This document shows, piece by piece, positions 29,466 to 39,026 of a stretch of DNA of 64,000 bases. The DNA is taken from the NCBI GenBank assembly GCA_024123955.1, contig CP099652.1, positions 930,001 to 994,000 on the forward strand, read 5' to 3'. Numbering within the stretch: position 1 is the first letter of the stretch; the number at the start of each line of letters is the position of its first letter. The notes under the pieces are model-generated. The model saw only the letters and a program-made list of their open reading frames with translations, was not told the DNA's origin and ran no database searches. Position numbers and translations under genes: made by a program. This DNA comes from Oxalobacteraceae bacterium OTU3CINTB1. Lineage in GTDB: Bacteria; Pseudomonadota; Gammaproteobacteria; Burkholderiales; Burkholderiaceae_D.

Positions 29466-31109
29466 ATGCAAAATGTGTTTTTAGTCGGCTTGATGGGGGC
29501 GGGAAAGACCACCATCGGCCGCATTTTGGCCCGCAAACTGGGCCTGCGGTTCATGGATTCGGACCACGAGATCGAGGCGCGCACCGGCGCCTCCATCCCG
29601 TGGATCTTCGAAATCGAAGGTGAACCGAGCTTTCGCCGGCGCGAGGCGGACGTCATCCGCGAGTTGACCGGCCAACAGGACCTGGTGCTGGCCACCGGCG
29701 GCGGCGCCGTGCTCGATCCGGACAGCCGCGCCCACCTCAAGGCGCGCGGCACCGTCATCTACCTGCGCACGACCGTGCACAGCATCCTGCAGCGCACCGC
29801 CCACGACAAGAACCGGCCGCTGCTGCAGACGGCCGACCCGCGCAAAAAGCTCGAGGAATTGATGGCCGTGCGCGATCCGCTGTACATGGAGATCGCCGAC
29901 GTGGTCATCGATACCGGCCGACCTAACGTACAATCGATGGTCCAATCCATTTTGACCCAGCTCGAGAGGCTGGCCTGCGAGGCCGCCCCCAACTGCGTCA
30001 CCCAAGCGGAACCATCGATGAACGAAGAATCCACCATCCTGTTGAATGTCGATCTGGGCGAGCGCAGCTACCCGATCTCGATCGGCCCGGCGCTGCTGGC
30101 CGACGGCGCGCTGCTGGCGCGCCATGTCCACGGCGGCAAGGTCGCCATCGTCACCAACACCACCGTCGCGCCGCTGTACCTGGAGCGCGTCGAGGCCGGC
30201 CTGCGTAGTGCCGGCAAGCAAGTCATGACCGTCGTGCTGCCGGACGGTGAAGAATACAAGACCTGGGCCAGCCTGATGCAGATCTTCGACGCGCTGCTGG
30301 CCAACAAGGCCGACCGCAAGACGACCTTGATCGCCCTCGGCGGCGGCGTCATCGGCGACCTGACCGGCTATGCGGCGGCCAGCTACATGCGCGGGATCGA
30401 CTTCATCCAGGTGCCGACCACCTTGCTGTCGCAGGTCGATTCGTCGGTGGGCGGCAAGACCGGCATCAACCACCCGCTGGGCAAGAACATGATCGGCGCG
30501 TTCTACCAGCCGCGCGCGGTGATCGCCGACACTTCGACCCTCGAAACCCTGCCTGCGCGCGAGCTGTCGGCCGGCCTGGCCGAGGTGATCAAGCACGGCG
30601 CCATCATCGACGCCGCCTTCTTCGACTGGATCGAGGCCAACATCGGCAAGCTGATGGCGCGCGACAAGGGCGCGCTGGCGTATGCCATCGCCCGCTCGTG
30701 CGAGATCAAGGCCGACGTCGTGCGCCAGGACGAGCGCGAGGGCGGCCTGCGCGCCATCCTCAATTTCGGCCACACCTTCGGCCACGCGATCGAGAACGGC
30801 CTGGGCTACGGCCAATGGCTGCATGGTGAAGCGGTCGGCTGCGGCATGGTGATGGCGGCCGATCTGTCGCAGCGCATGGGGCTGGTCGACGAGGCCACCG
30901 TGGCGCGCGTGCGCGCGCTGGTGGTGGCGGCCGGCCTGCCGGTCAAGGCGCCGGACCTGGGCGCCGAGCGCTGGCTGGAGTTGATGGAAGTCGACAAGAA
31001 GAACGAAGGCGGCGCCATCAAGTTCATCCTGCTCAAGCCGCTGGGCGCGCCAAGCATCACCAATGCGCCGCGCGAGCTGCTGATGGCCACCCTGGCCGCC
31101 AGCATCTAA
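29466..31109 (+). CDS. aroKB: Fused shikimate kinase / 3-dehydroquinate synthase (AroKB)
   Basis: One uninterrupted frame of 547 aa contains two shikimate-pathway enzymes. Residues 1-175 are shikimate kinase (P-loop [12 protein letters not shown] 8-19; substrate motifs [11 protein letters not shown] and ATGGGAVL). Residues 185-547 are 3-dehydroquinate synthase ([45 protein letters not shown]). The joint is a short linker, [15 protein letters not shown] methionine at 185 (ATG 30018) matches where a separate aroB would start, but its upstream sequence has no strong Shine-Dalgarno, so a bifunctional protein is likely. Fused AroKB proteins are known in some bacteria. Confidence 0.92.
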   Translation: MQNVFLVGLMGAGKTTIGRILARKLGLRFMDSDHEIEARTGASIPWIFEIEGEPSFRRREADVIRELTGQQDLVLATGGGAVLDPDSRAHLKARGTVIYLRTTVHSILQRTAHDKNRPLLQTADPRKKLEELMAVRDPLYMEIADVVIDTGRPNVQSMVQSILTQLERLACEAAPNCVTQAEPSMNEESTILLNVDLGERSYPISIGPALLADGALLARHVHGGKVAIVTNTTVAPLYLERVEAGLRSAGKQVMTVVLPDGEEYKTWASLMQIFDALLANKADRKTTLIALGGGVIGDLTGYAAASYMRGIDFIQVPTTLLSQVDSSVGGKTGINHPLGKNMIGAFYQPRAVIADTSTLETLPARELSAGLAEVIKHGAIIDAAFFDWIEANIGKLMARDKGALAYAIARSCEIKADVVRQDEREGGLRAILNFGHTFGHAIENGLGYGQWLHGEAVGCGMVMAADLSQRMGLVDEATVARVRALVVAAGLPVKAPDLGAERWLELMEVDKKNEGGAIKFILLKPLGAPSITNAPRELLMATLAASI

Positions 31110-31121
31110 GCGGGGGCGACG

Positions 31122-32258
31122 ATGCTGCCCGAAGAGTACCTGGCACCCTACGCCGCCCATTCGGCCGGCGGCGCCGGTCGCCGCCATCCGGAGACGGCGC
31201 ATTCGTCGCGCAGCCAGTTCCAGCGCGACCGCGACCGCATCATCCATTCGTCGGCGTTCCGCCGGCTCGAATACAAAACCCAGGTGTTCCTCAACCACGA
31301 GGGCGACCTGTTCCGCACCCGGCTGACGCACAGCCTGGAGGTGGCGCAGGTGGGCCGCTCGCTGGCGCGCAACCTGCGACTGAACGAGGATCTGGTGGAG
31401 GCGATCTCGCTGGCGCACGACCTCGGCCACACGCCGTTCGGCCACGTCGGCCAGGACGTGCTCAACGAATGCATGAAGGAACACGGCGGCTTCGAGCACA
31501 ACCTGCAAAGCCTGCGCGTTGTCGACGAGCTCGAGGAGCACTACGGCGCCTACGACGGCTTGAACCTGATGTTCGAGACGCGCGAGGGCATCCTCAAGCA
31601 CTGCTCGCTGACCAACGCCCGCCTGCTGGGGCCGGTGGCGGTGCGCTTCATCGACCGCACGCAGCCCTCGCTGGAGGCGCAGCTGACCAATCTGGCCGAC
31701 GAGATCGCCTACAACAGCCACGATATCGACGACGGCCTGCGCTCCGGCCTGATCACCATCGAGCAGCTGGAGCAGGTCGATTTCTTCGCGCGCCTGTGGC
31801 GCGACGTGCAGCAGACCTTCCCGGGGCTGTCGGGGCGGCGCGCGATCTATGAAACCTTGCGGCGCCTGATCACGGCGCTGGCCGACGACCTGATCGTCAC
31901 CTCCGGCGCCTTGCTGGCCGACGCCGCGCCGAAGAGCATCGACGACGTGCGCGCGGCGCCGCCGCTGATCCGCTTCTCCGATCCGATGCGCAAGGACGCG
32001 ACCGAGCTCAAGCGTTTCCTGCGCGAGAACCTTTACCGCCACTATAAGGTCAACCGCATGCGCGTGAAGGCCAGCCGCATCGTGCGCGAACTGTACGAAT
32101 CGTTCATGGCCGAGCCGGTTTTGCTGCCGCCGGATTACCAGGACAAATCGGGCGACGTCGACAAGCAGGCGCGCAAGATCGCCGACTACATCGCCGGCAT
32201 GACCGACCGCTACGCCATCCGCGAACACCGCCGTTTGTTCTCGCTCGACGAGCTTTGA
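31122..32258 (+). CDS. dgt: Deoxyguanosinetriphosphate triphosphohydrolase-like protein (HD domain)
   Basis: HD-superfamily dNTPase that hydrolyses dGTP or other dNTPs to the nucleoside and triphosphate. Metal residues are visible: His in [19 protein letters not shown], the HD pair in [16 protein letters not shown], and the later Asp in [16 protein letters not shown]. Length, 378 aa, matches the shorter dGTPase-like type 2 proteins. It starts 12 nt after aroKB and probably shares its transcript, the usual order in this group. Confidence 0.94.
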   Translation: MLPEEYLAPYAAHSAGGAGRRHPETAHSSRSQFQRDRDRIIHSSAFRRLEYKTQVFLNHEGDLFRTRLTHSLEVAQVGRSLARNLRLNEDLVEAISLAHDLGHTPFGHVGQDVLNECMKEHGGFEHNLQSLRVVDELEEHYGAYDGLNLMFETREGILKHCSLTNARLLGPVAVRFIDRTQPSLEAQLTNLADEIAYNSHDIDDGLRSGLITIEQLEQVDFFARLWRDVQQTFPGLSGRRAIYETLRRLITALADDLIVTSGALLADAAPKSIDDVRAAPPLIRFSDPMRKDATELKRFLRENLYRHYKVNRMRVKASRIVRELYESFMAEPVLLPPDYQDKSGDVDKQARKIADYIAGMTDRYAIREHRRLFSLDEL

Positions 32259-32312
32259 GTCCAATCAATCGAACACTCTTGATCATCAACGTAGTTAGGA
32301 CGATCATGGGTG

Positions 32313-32663
32313 ATGGACGAGCAAATCACACAGTTCGATAGGCGCCTGACGGCGGTTGAGAAGGACGCAGCCATGTTGATGGCGGAGGCGAAGCATGCAC
32401 AACAGCGCCATGCAACCAAAGAGGACGCGGCGGAGCTGCGCGAAGAAATTGTTGCGTCCGAGCTAAGGCTGACCACGCAAATTGCTGCTACGGACAGCAA
32501 GTTGAGCGCGCAGATCGCCACTTTGGATAGCAAGTTAAGCGCGCAAATTGCGGCTTTGGAATGCAAGATTCTTAGTATGGAGAGCCGCTATCTGCGCTGG
32601 ACCATCGGGACTGTCATTGCTGTCGCCGGCGTCGTGCTAGCCATGGTTCGAACATTCCCGTGA
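32313..32663 (+). CDS. Small coiled-coil protein with C-terminal membrane anchor (copy 1)
   Basis: No known function. The 116-aa product starts MDEQITQFDRRLTAVEKDAA, is almost wholly heptad-rich (about 5-90), contains the short internal repeat DSKLSAQIA twice, and ends in a TM helix (about 91-112, TIGTVIAVAGVVLAMVRTF). ATG 32313 is preferred over GTG 32310 by comparison with its tandem paralogue. TTAGGA lies upstream. GC content is lower than in the flanking genes. It resembles DUF1640-like coiled-coil membrane proteins, but that is only a pattern match. Confidence 0.7.
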   Translation: MDEQITQFDRRLTAVEKDAAMLMAEAKHAQQRHATKEDAAELREEIVASELRLTTQIAATDSKLSAQIATLDSKLSAQIAALECKILSMESRYLRWTIGTVIAVAGVVLAMVRTFP

Positions 32664-32670
32664 GGTGGCT

Positions 32671-32982
32671 ATGGATGAGCAAATTGTTGAGCTCGATAAG
32701 CGGCTGGTTTCGGCGGAAAAAGACATTGCCACGTTGAAGGCCGAGACGTCACTTGCACGCGAGCACTATGCCACCAAGGAGGACTTTGCCAGATTCGAGG
32801 GGCGGGTCGCTGTGATCCAGTCCAACTATGCGACAAAAGAAGACATCGCGAATTTGTGTACCAAGATGACTGTGTTGGAGTCAAAATTTTCGCAAAGCGA
32901 AACGCGCATGGTGCGCTGGTGCGTCGGCACCATGATCACGCTGACCGGCGTGTTCATGGCCTTCGTCAGATTCGTCCTCTAA
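32671..32982 (+). CDS. Small coiled-coil protein with C-terminal membrane anchor (copy 2)
   Basis: Paralogue of the gene just upstream: 103 aa, starting MDEQIVELDKRLVSAEKDIA and sharing the YATKED motif, twice here and once as HATKED in copy 1. It ends in a TM helix (about 80-101). GAGGTGG lies just before ATG 32671. The two genes are 7 nt apart and surely co-expressed. Its stop overlaps the 3' end of mutY by 4 nt in convergent orientation. The pair looks like a local duplication; function unknown. Confidence 0.7.
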   Translation: MDEQIVELDKRLVSAEKDIATLKAETSLAREHYATKEDFARFEGRVAVIQSNYATKEDIANLCTKMTVLESKFSQSETRMVRWCVGTMITLTGVFMAFVRFVL

Positions 32983-34112
32983 AACGCCATCCGCGCTTGC
33001 GCATCGCGCGCATCGCCCATCAACTCCAGCAGCAGCTTCTTGATCGGCGCCGGCAGCGCCGCGTCGGCCAATCTGGCGGCGTCGTACCAGACGTGGCCGG
33101 CCTCGGCCGCCATCGGCACGCGCCGCGCCAACGTCACGCGGTACGGCGCGATGTGCAGCTTGTAGTGCGTGAACACATGTGTGACCGTCGACAGCCGCTC
33201 GTGCGACTCCATCTCGCCGAACTTGCCGACCGCCAGTATCAGCGCGTCGTCGTCGGCCGCCGGGATGTCGTCGTCCTCGGCCAGCACATGGCCGTCCAGC
33301 TCCGGCAGCGACAGCAACCCGCCCCAGATGCCGGTCGGCGGCCGCTGCTCCAGCAGCACCTGGCCGTTGTCGATAATCGCCAGCATCACCGAGTGCTTCT
33401 CGGGCGAGGTTTTCTTCGGCTTGCGCACCGGCAGGTCCCTGGTGCGGTTGGTGGCGAAGGCAACGCAGCGCGGCTGCATCGGACAGCGTTCGCACGACGG
33501 GCTGCTGCGCGTGCACAGGGTCGCGCCCATGTCCATCAAGCCCTGCGTGTACGACTCGATGCCTTGCTCCGGCAACAGCGCCTCGGCGCGGCGCCACATC
33601 ATCTCCTCGGTGCGGCGCTCGCCCGGATAGGCGTCGATGCCGAACACGCGCGCGAACACCCGCTTGACGTTGCCGTCCATGATGGCCGCGCGCGTGCCGC
33701 TCGAAAACGCCGAGATCGCCGCCGCCGTCGAGCGGCCGATGCCCGGCAGCTCGGCCAGCAGCGCCGGATCGGACGGGAAGATGCCGTCGTACTCGGCCAC
33801 CACGCGCTGCGCGCACTTGTGCAGGTTGCGCGCGCGGGTGTAGTAGCCCAAGCCGCTCCACTGCGCCATGACATCCTCGACCGGCGCCGCCGCCAGGTCG
33901 CGCAAGGTTGGAAAACGCTCCAGGAAGCGCGCGTAGTAACCCAGCACCGCCGACACCTGCGTCTGCTGCAGCATGATTTCGGACAGCCAGATCAGATACG
34001 CGTCGGTGGTGTTTTGCCACGGCAGCGCGTGGCGCCCGTGCTGTTTCTGCCAGCCGATCAGGTCCGAGGAAAAACTCGGATCGGCGAAATTCTCAACAAC
34101 TTCAACCTTCAT
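32979..34112 (-). CDS. mutY: A/G-specific adenine DNA glycosylase
   Basis: Removes adenine mispaired with 8-oxoguanine. The catalytic Glu is in LSEIMLQQTQV, the helix-hairpin-helix is LPGIGRSTAAAIS, the catalytic Asp is in IMDGNVKRV, and the 4Fe-4S cluster cysteines are in CTRSSPSCERCPMQPRC near 200-216. A C-terminal NUDIX-like domain (about 240-360) recognises 8-oxoG. Length, 377 aa, is normal. It follows the dynamin-like gene after 27 nt; mutM is upstream of that on the same strand, giving a GO-repair cluster. Confidence 0.97.
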   Translation of the reverse strand: MKVEVVENFADPSFSSDLIGWQKQHGRHALPWQNTTDAYLIWLSEIMLQQTQVSAVLGYYARFLERFPTLRDLAAAPVEDVMAQWSGLGYYTRARNLHKCAQRVVAEYDGIFPSDPALLAELPGIGRSTAAAISAFSSGTRAAIMDGNVKRVFARVFGIDAYPGERRTEEMMWRRAEALLPEQGIESYTQGLMDMGATLCTRSSPSCERCPMQPRCVAFATNRTRDLPVRKPKKTSPEKHSVMLAIIDNGQVLLEQRPPTGIWGGLLSLPELDGHVLAEDDDIPAADDDALILAVGKFGEMESHERLSTVTHVFTHYKLHIAPYRVTLARRVPMAAEAGHVWYDAARLADAALPAPIKKLLLELMGDARDAQARMAF

Positions 34113-34139
34113 TTGATTCCTAGATTAATTCTTGAATAA

Positions 34140-36071
34140 TCACGCGGCGGCGTCGAGCGCCTCGAATTCCGCGTTGATGGCGGTGCCGATGGCGGCCGCC
34201 AGTTCCGTCAGCCGCAGCTTTTGCGCCTCCAGCTGCTGCTGGCTGCTTTCGAACGCTTCGATCTTTTGCTCCAGGCTGTCGGTGGCGTCGTGGATGCGCT
34301 GGATCGACGCCAACCGGTGCTTGAGCTGGTCCTTGTGCTGGCGGATCTGCGCCTCGAGCGGCGCCATGATCACCTTCAGCCACGCCTCGGCGTCGTTGTT
34401 GGCCGACTTGAAGCAGCCGCGCACGCGCGAGGCGATGGTGTCGAAAAACTTCTCCATCAGCACCACGCGGCTGGTCGTGATCAAGGTCGCGGTGCCGAAC
34501 TGCTTGTAGTAGATCGCCTCGATCGACGCGATCTCGTCGCGGTACGCTTGCAGCGAAAACGGCATCGGCAGCGCCAGCGTCAAGCCGTGCTCGCTGGCGA
34601 AGCGGCGGTACATCACGCCCATCATCTCGCTGATCTCGACGGTCTTGCGCTCTGACGCGTCGAGGTTCGCTCGGATGCGCTCGAAGTAGTTGCGCACCGC
34701 CTCGCGCACGCCGGTGAAGAAGCGGCTGCGCTGCATCTGCTCGCGCACCAGGTCGATATCGTCGCGGACGATGTCCATGCCGATGCTGGTGTAGAGCTCG
34801 GTCGACAGCCGCGTGAACACGGCGCGCGTGGCCTGCAGCTTGAACAGGCTGGTGTCGAATTCCTTTTTCTCGACGTCGATGCGGCGCATCATGTGCGCGA
34901 TCACCGTCTGGTTCTTGCCGCGCAAGCTCTTCAGTTCGTGCAATTGCTCGACGATGCCGCGCGAGCGGGCGTTGACCAGGGCCATCTGCGCCACGCTCAG
35001 CGCCTGCAATTCCTCGCGCAGTTGCTTGCGCACGATGTCCTTCTTGGCCGGGATCAGCTCGTCGAACAGCGCCGCCTCGAGCGCCTGCAGGCGGCTGCGG
35101 GCGAGCAGGGACTTGTCCTGCGTGATCTTGCCCACCAATGCCTTTTGCGCCGACACCGGGAACACCTGGCGCGGTTCGAGCGCCAGAACGTGCGCCACGT
35201 TGGCTTGCTGGCGTTCGATCTCGACGTCTACCTCGGCCTGGCTGCGCAGCTCGTCCCACATGCTATCGATCTTGTTGAGGACGACGAGGCGGCCGGCGCC
35301 GGCGCCGATGTGGTTGCGCCAGACCTCGATGTCGCTCTTGGTCACGCCGGTGTCGGCCGCCAGGATGAACAGCACCGCGTGCGCGTTCGGAATCAGGTTC
35401 AAGGTCAGTTCCGGCTCGGTGCCGATGGCGTTCAGCCCGGGCGTATCGAGGATCACCAGCCCCTGCTTGAGCAGCGGGTGCGGAAAGTTGATGATGGCGT
35501 GGCGCCACAGCGAGATCTCGACCTTGCCATCCTCGCTCAGGGTGACCTGCATGTCGGGATCGTCCTCGTCGTACAGGCCGTAGCGCTTGGCTTCCTCGAC
35601 CGGGACATAACGGGTCATGCTGACCTGCTTGAAGACTTCGTGCATATCGGCGCCGACCTCCAGGTTCAGCGGCAGCACGGTCCAGGCCGATGGTTGATCG
35701 CGGTAATCGCCGGTCGACAGGTTGTCGGCCCGCGTCTCGATCGGCAGCAGGCGGATCGACGGCGCGAAGCTGGGGTCGTACATCAACTCGGTCGGGCACA
35801 TGGTGGTGCGGCCGGCGGCCGACGGCAGGATGCGCTGGCCGTAGTCGGCGAAGAAGATGGCGTTGATCAGCTCGGACTTGCCGCGCGAGAATTCGGCAAC
35901 GAAGGCCACCGACAATTTATCGTCGGCCAGCCGCGCCAGGGTGCGGGCGATGCGCTGGTCGGTGGCGGCGTCGGTCAGCGACGCGGCCGCCACCCAGGAC
36001 TGGTAGTTTTTCAGCGCCGTCACCACGCCTTGCCGCCAGGCGCTGTACTGCTCGAAATCCCTGGCCATCAT
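34140..36071 (-). CDS. Dynamin-like large GTPase
   Basis: Predicted membrane-associated GTPase of the bacterial dynamin-like/GTPase superfamily. ATG 36071 gives 643 aa with GGAAAG just upstream; a further upstream start would run into mutM. GTPase motifs: P-loop AEFSRGKSELINAIFF (near 57-72, with Ala instead of the usual first Gly), G2 region GRTTMCPTE, G3 ILDTPGLNAIG, and G4 VLNKIDSMWDE. The rest is helical with long coiled coils, including a final one near 585-635. No clear TM segment is seen. It sits between mutM and mutY with short gaps, so it is transcribed with oxidative DNA repair genes; the functional link is unknown. Confidence 0.85.
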   Translation of the reverse strand: MMARDFEQYSAWRQGVVTALKNYQSWVAAASLTDAATDQRIARTLARLADDKLSVAFVAEFSRGKSELINAIFFADYGQRILPSAAGRTTMCPTELMYDPSFAPSIRLLPIETRADNLSTGDYRDQPSAWTVLPLNLEVGADMHEVFKQVSMTRYVPVEEAKRYGLYDEDDPDMQVTLSEDGKVEISLWRHAIINFPHPLLKQGLVILDTPGLNAIGTEPELTLNLIPNAHAVLFILAADTGVTKSDIEVWRNHIGAGAGRLVVLNKIDSMWDELRSQAEVDVEIERQQANVAHVLALEPRQVFPVSAQKALVGKITQDKSLLARSRLQALEAALFDELIPAKKDIVRKQLREELQALSVAQMALVNARSRGIVEQLHELKSLRGKNQTVIAHMMRRIDVEKKEFDTSLFKLQATRAVFTRLSTELYTSIGMDIVRDDIDLVREQMQRSRFFTGVREAVRNYFERIRANLDASERKTVEISEMMGVMYRRFASEHGLTLALPMPFSLQAYRDEIASIEAIYYKQFGTATLITTSRVVLMEKFFDTIASRVRGCFKSANNDAEAWLKVIMAPLEAQIRQHKDQLKHRLASIQRIHDATDSLEQKIEAFESSQQQLEAQKLRLTELAAAIGTAINAEFEALDAAA

Positions 36072-36094
36072 GCTTTCCGCCCTTGTTTTATAGT

Positions 36095-36928
36095 TCACTT
36101 CTGGCAATTGACACAGTAAAAAGTGGAGCGCTGCCCTTGCTTGATCTGCCGCACCGGCGCCGCGCAGACCTTGCAAGGCACGCCAGCACGATCATAGACG
36201 AAATACGTCTGCTGGAAATAACCGGACTGGCCGTTGACGCTAATAAAATCGCGTAAGGTGCTGCCGCCCTGGATGATGGCTTCGGCCAGGATCTCGCGGA
36301 TCGCCTGCGCCAGTTTCTCGTAGCGCGCCAGGCTGATGCGCTTGGCCGGCGTCTTGGGATTAATGCCCGCGCGGAATAAACTTTCCGAGGCGTAAATATT
36401 GCCGACGCCGACGACGATATCGCCGGCCAGCAGCACCTGCTTGACGGGCGCGCTGCGCTGGCGGGTCTGATCGTACAACAATTTGCCGGTGAAGCCGGTT
36501 TCCAGCGGCTCCACGCCCAGTGCGCGCAGCAGCACGTGGTGTTCCAGCAGGCCGTCGGCGTCGTCGTGCCACAGCACGGCGCCGAAGCGGCGCGGGTCCT
36601 TCATGCGCAGCACCTGTTTGCCTTGCGGCCCCTCGACCACCAGATCGAAATGGTCGTGCTTTTCCGGCTCGATGCCCGTGTCCATCACGCGCAGGTGGCC
36701 CGACATGCCGAGGTGGATGATCAGGGTGCCGTGCTCGAAGTGGACCAGCAGGTATTTTCCGCGCCGCCCGGTGCGCACCACCAGCCGCCCGGCCAGCAAC
36801 TGCTGCAGCTGGGCGGGAAACGGCCAGCGCAGGCCCTCGCGGCGCAGCACCACGTCGTGCACGGTGCGGCCTTCGATATGGGGCGCGACGCCGCGCCGGG
36901 TCACTTCAACTTCTGGTAATTCTGGCAT
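36095..36928 (-). CDS. mutM: Formamidopyrimidine-DNA glycosylase
   Basis: Excises 8-oxoguanine and formamidopyrimidines and cuts the abasic site. The mature N-terminus [12 protein letters not shown] carries the catalytic Pro2 and Glu3. The helix-two-turn-helix region includes [15 protein letters not shown], and the zinc finger is [15 protein letters not shown] with YCVNC at the end. Length, 277 aa, is normal. It heads the mutM-GTPase-mutY group and is divergent from the TPR lipoprotein gene. Confidence 0.97.
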   Translation of the reverse strand: MPELPEVEVTRRGVAPHIEGRTVHDVVLRREGLRWPFPAQLQQLLAGRLVVRTGRRGKYLLVHFEHGTLIIHLGMSGHLRVMDTGIEPEKHDHFDLVVEGPQGKQVLRMKDPRRFGAVLWHDDADGLLEHHVLLRALGVEPLETGFTGKLLYDQTRQRSAPVKQVLLAGDIVVGVGNIYASESLFRAGINPKTPAKRISLARYEKLAQAIREILAEAIIQGGSTLRDFISVNGQSGYFQQTYFVYDRAGVPCKVCAAPVRQIKQGQRSTFYCVNCQK

Positions 36929-37226
36929 GTGGATGGCAAAAGAGTGGAAACAGGGGCAAGCGTCAATCTAAAACAGGTAGGGCGGATTAGCGTAGCGTAA
37001 TCCGCCATGCTCCGTCGGCGGCTCATGCATGGCGGATTACGGCGTGCCGCCTAATCCGCCCTACGTGGTTCAGATGGGCGCGGCATTCCGGGTCGATCAC
37101 CGTATATCTAGGCAATAAACGCGGCCGCAACCTGGCCGGGGCAAAATATTTGGTTACACTAGTCAAAACACGCAAGCCATGCGTTGCGCGTAAAATCAGC
37201 TGACCATTGCCGACCAGGATCTTCCC
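36929..37226. other. Divergent mutM / TPR-gene intergenic region
   Basis: This 298-bp region holds a head-to-head pair of palindromic repeats (36977-37065) and then the likely TPR-gene promoter area. Candidate -10 boxes are TACACT near 37154 and TAAAAT near 37191, without convincing -35 partners. No gene is seen. Confidence 0.5.
36977..37065. repeat. Dispersed palindromic repeat, inverted pair
   Basis: Two units face each other. The first runs GTAGGGCGGATTAGCG to TAATCCGCCATG (36977-37009); the second runs CATGGCGGATTACGG to TAATCCGCCCTACG (37028-37065). Each unit is itself palindromic, so the pair resembles a BIME-type REP doublet. Related copies are at 19229 and 53394. Confidence 0.88.
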
Positions 37227-39005
37227 TTGAAAAACGCTTTCGCCATTGTAACCCTCTCTGCCTTGCTGTCGGCGTGCGCCATGGCGCCGCAAAAACAGGC
37301 CGAGTCCACCGCCGCACCGGAGCCTGCCGCCCCCGACAGCGTCGCTGCCGCGGTGGAGGCGCCAGCGCCCGTGCCGGAAGTGCTGCCCAATAATGCCCTG
37401 ACCGGCGACATGCTGTTCCGCATCACCAAGGCCGAGCTCGAATTCAAGCAGGGACAATGGCAGGGCGCGTACATCACGATGCTGTCGCTGGCCCAGCAAA
37501 CCCGCGATCCGCGCCTGGCCCGCCGCGCCGCCGAGATGGCGCTGGCCGCCAAGCAAGGCCAGGAGGCGCTCGCGGCGATCCGCCTGTGGCGCGAACTGGC
37601 GCCCGAGTCGGACGAGGCGACCCAGTATTTCCTCGGTTTTGCCGTCGTCAACGACGATCTGAGCGAGGCGGAGGCCATTTTCGCCCAGCGCCTGAAGGCG
37701 GCCCCGGCGGCCCAGCGCGGCATGGCGATGTTGCAAATGCAGCAATTCATGCTGCGCGCCAAGGACAAGGCCGCAGCGTTCGCGCTGCAAGAGCGCGTGC
37801 TGGCGCCCTACGGCGACATGCTCGAAAGCCACCTGATCCTGGCGCAGGGCGCGTTTGCCGTCAACGACACCGAGCGCGCCCGCGCCGAAGCGCAAAAAGC
37901 CCAGGCCATTAAGCCCGACTCCGAGCTGGCGGTGCTGACAATGGCGCAAGTCTCCGGCGACATCGACGCCGCCGGCAAGGTGCTCACCGATTTCCTGGAG
38001 AAATATCCGAAGGCGCGCGAGGTGCGTGCCGCCTACGCCCGCATCCTGGTCGACGCTAAGCAACTCGAGCCGGCCCGCCAGCAATTCCTGGCCTTGCTGA
38101 AGGACCAGCCCGACAATATCGCCACCTTGTACGCGCTGGGCGTGATGGCGATGCAGACCAACGATTTGCCCGAAGCGGAGAAGTATTTCACGCGGTTCAT
38201 CACCGTCCTGGACGACCATCCGGACGACGAGCGCGACCCGGGCAAGGTGCTGATGATCCTGTCGCAGATCGCCGAACAGCGCGGCGACGTTGACGGCGCC
38301 ATCAAATGGCTGGAGAAAATCGAAGGCGACGATCCCAAGCTGTACCTGGCCGCGCGCATGAAAATGGCGACCCTGACGGCGCGCAAGGGCGATGTCGATG
38401 GCGCGCGCAAGCAGTTGACCACCCTGACGGCAGCCGACCCCGCCGACCAGGCGCAGATTTTCCAGACCGACGCCCAGTTGCTGCGCGACGCCGGCGATAC
38501 CCGCGCCGCCTACACGGTGCTGGAGAACGCCATCAAACGCTATCCGGACAATCCGGACCTGCTATACGACTTCGCGCTGGTGGCCGAAAAACTGGGCAAC
38601 GTGGAGCTGATGGAAAAAGCGCTGCGGCAGGTGATGATCGCCGCGCCCGACAACCAGCACGCCTACAACGCGCTGGGCTACTCGCTGGCCGAGCGCAACG
38701 AGCGTCTGCCGGAAGCCTACGCGCTGGTCGACCAGGCGATGAAGATGGCGCCGGGCGATCCGTTCATCATGGACAGCATGGGTTGGGTACAATTCCGCAT
38801 GGGTAACCTTGACGAGGCGGAATCGCTGCTGCGCCGCGCCTACGCGCTGCGCGCCGATCCGGAAATCGCCGTGCATCTGGGCGAGGTGCTGTTTGTCAAA
38901 GGCGACGTCACCGGCGCCCAAAAGCTGTGGCAGGAAGCCAAGAGCAAAGACCCCAAGAACGACGCGCTCAAGAACACGCTGGCGCGCCTGAATCAAAACC
39001 TGTAA
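37227..39005 (+). CDS. Tetratricopeptide-repeat lipoprotein
   Basis: Exported TPR protein of 592 aa, anchored by a lipobox (ALLSAC, Cys 17). The start is TTG 37227, supported by AGGA 7 nt upstream and by the immediate signal peptide. TPR units run from about 75 to the end; the clearest are near the C-terminus (HAYNALGYSLAERNERLPEA and DSMGWVQFRMGNLDEAESLL). This gene precedes lolB and ispE in many betaproteobacteria and is thought to work at the outer membrane, but no specific role can be read from sequence. Confidence 0.88.
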   Translation: MKNAFAIVTLSALLSACAMAPQKQAESTAAPEPAAPDSVAAAVEAPAPVPEVLPNNALTGDMLFRITKAELEFKQGQWQGAYITMLSLAQQTRDPRLARRAAEMALAAKQGQEALAAIRLWRELAPESDEATQYFLGFAVVNDDLSEAEAIFAQRLKAAPAAQRGMAMLQMQQFMLRAKDKAAAFALQERVLAPYGDMLESHLILAQGAFAVNDTERARAEAQKAQAIKPDSELAVLTMAQVSGDIDAAGKVLTDFLEKYPKAREVRAAYARILVDAKQLEPARQQFLALLKDQPDNIATLYALGVMAMQTNDLPEAEKYFTRFITVLDDHPDDERDPGKVLMILSQIAEQRGDVDGAIKWLEKIEGDDPKLYLAARMKMATLTARKGDVDGARKQLTTLTAADPADQAQIFQTDAQLLRDAGDTRAAYTVLENAIKRYPDNPDLLYDFALVAEKLGNVELMEKALRQVMIAAPDNQHAYNALGYSLAERNERLPEAYALVDQAMKMAPGDPFIMDSMGWVQFRMGNLDEAESLLRRAYALRADPEIAVHLGEVLFVKGDVTGAQKLWQEAKSKDPKNDALKNTLARLNQNL

Positions 39006-39026
39006 CCACCTGAATAATCACCACCG

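Noticed and set aside
29481..32264. Minus-strand open frame of over 900 codons over aroKB and dgt
   Set aside because: Shadow of two clear enzymes on the other strand; no domain or signal is visible in it.
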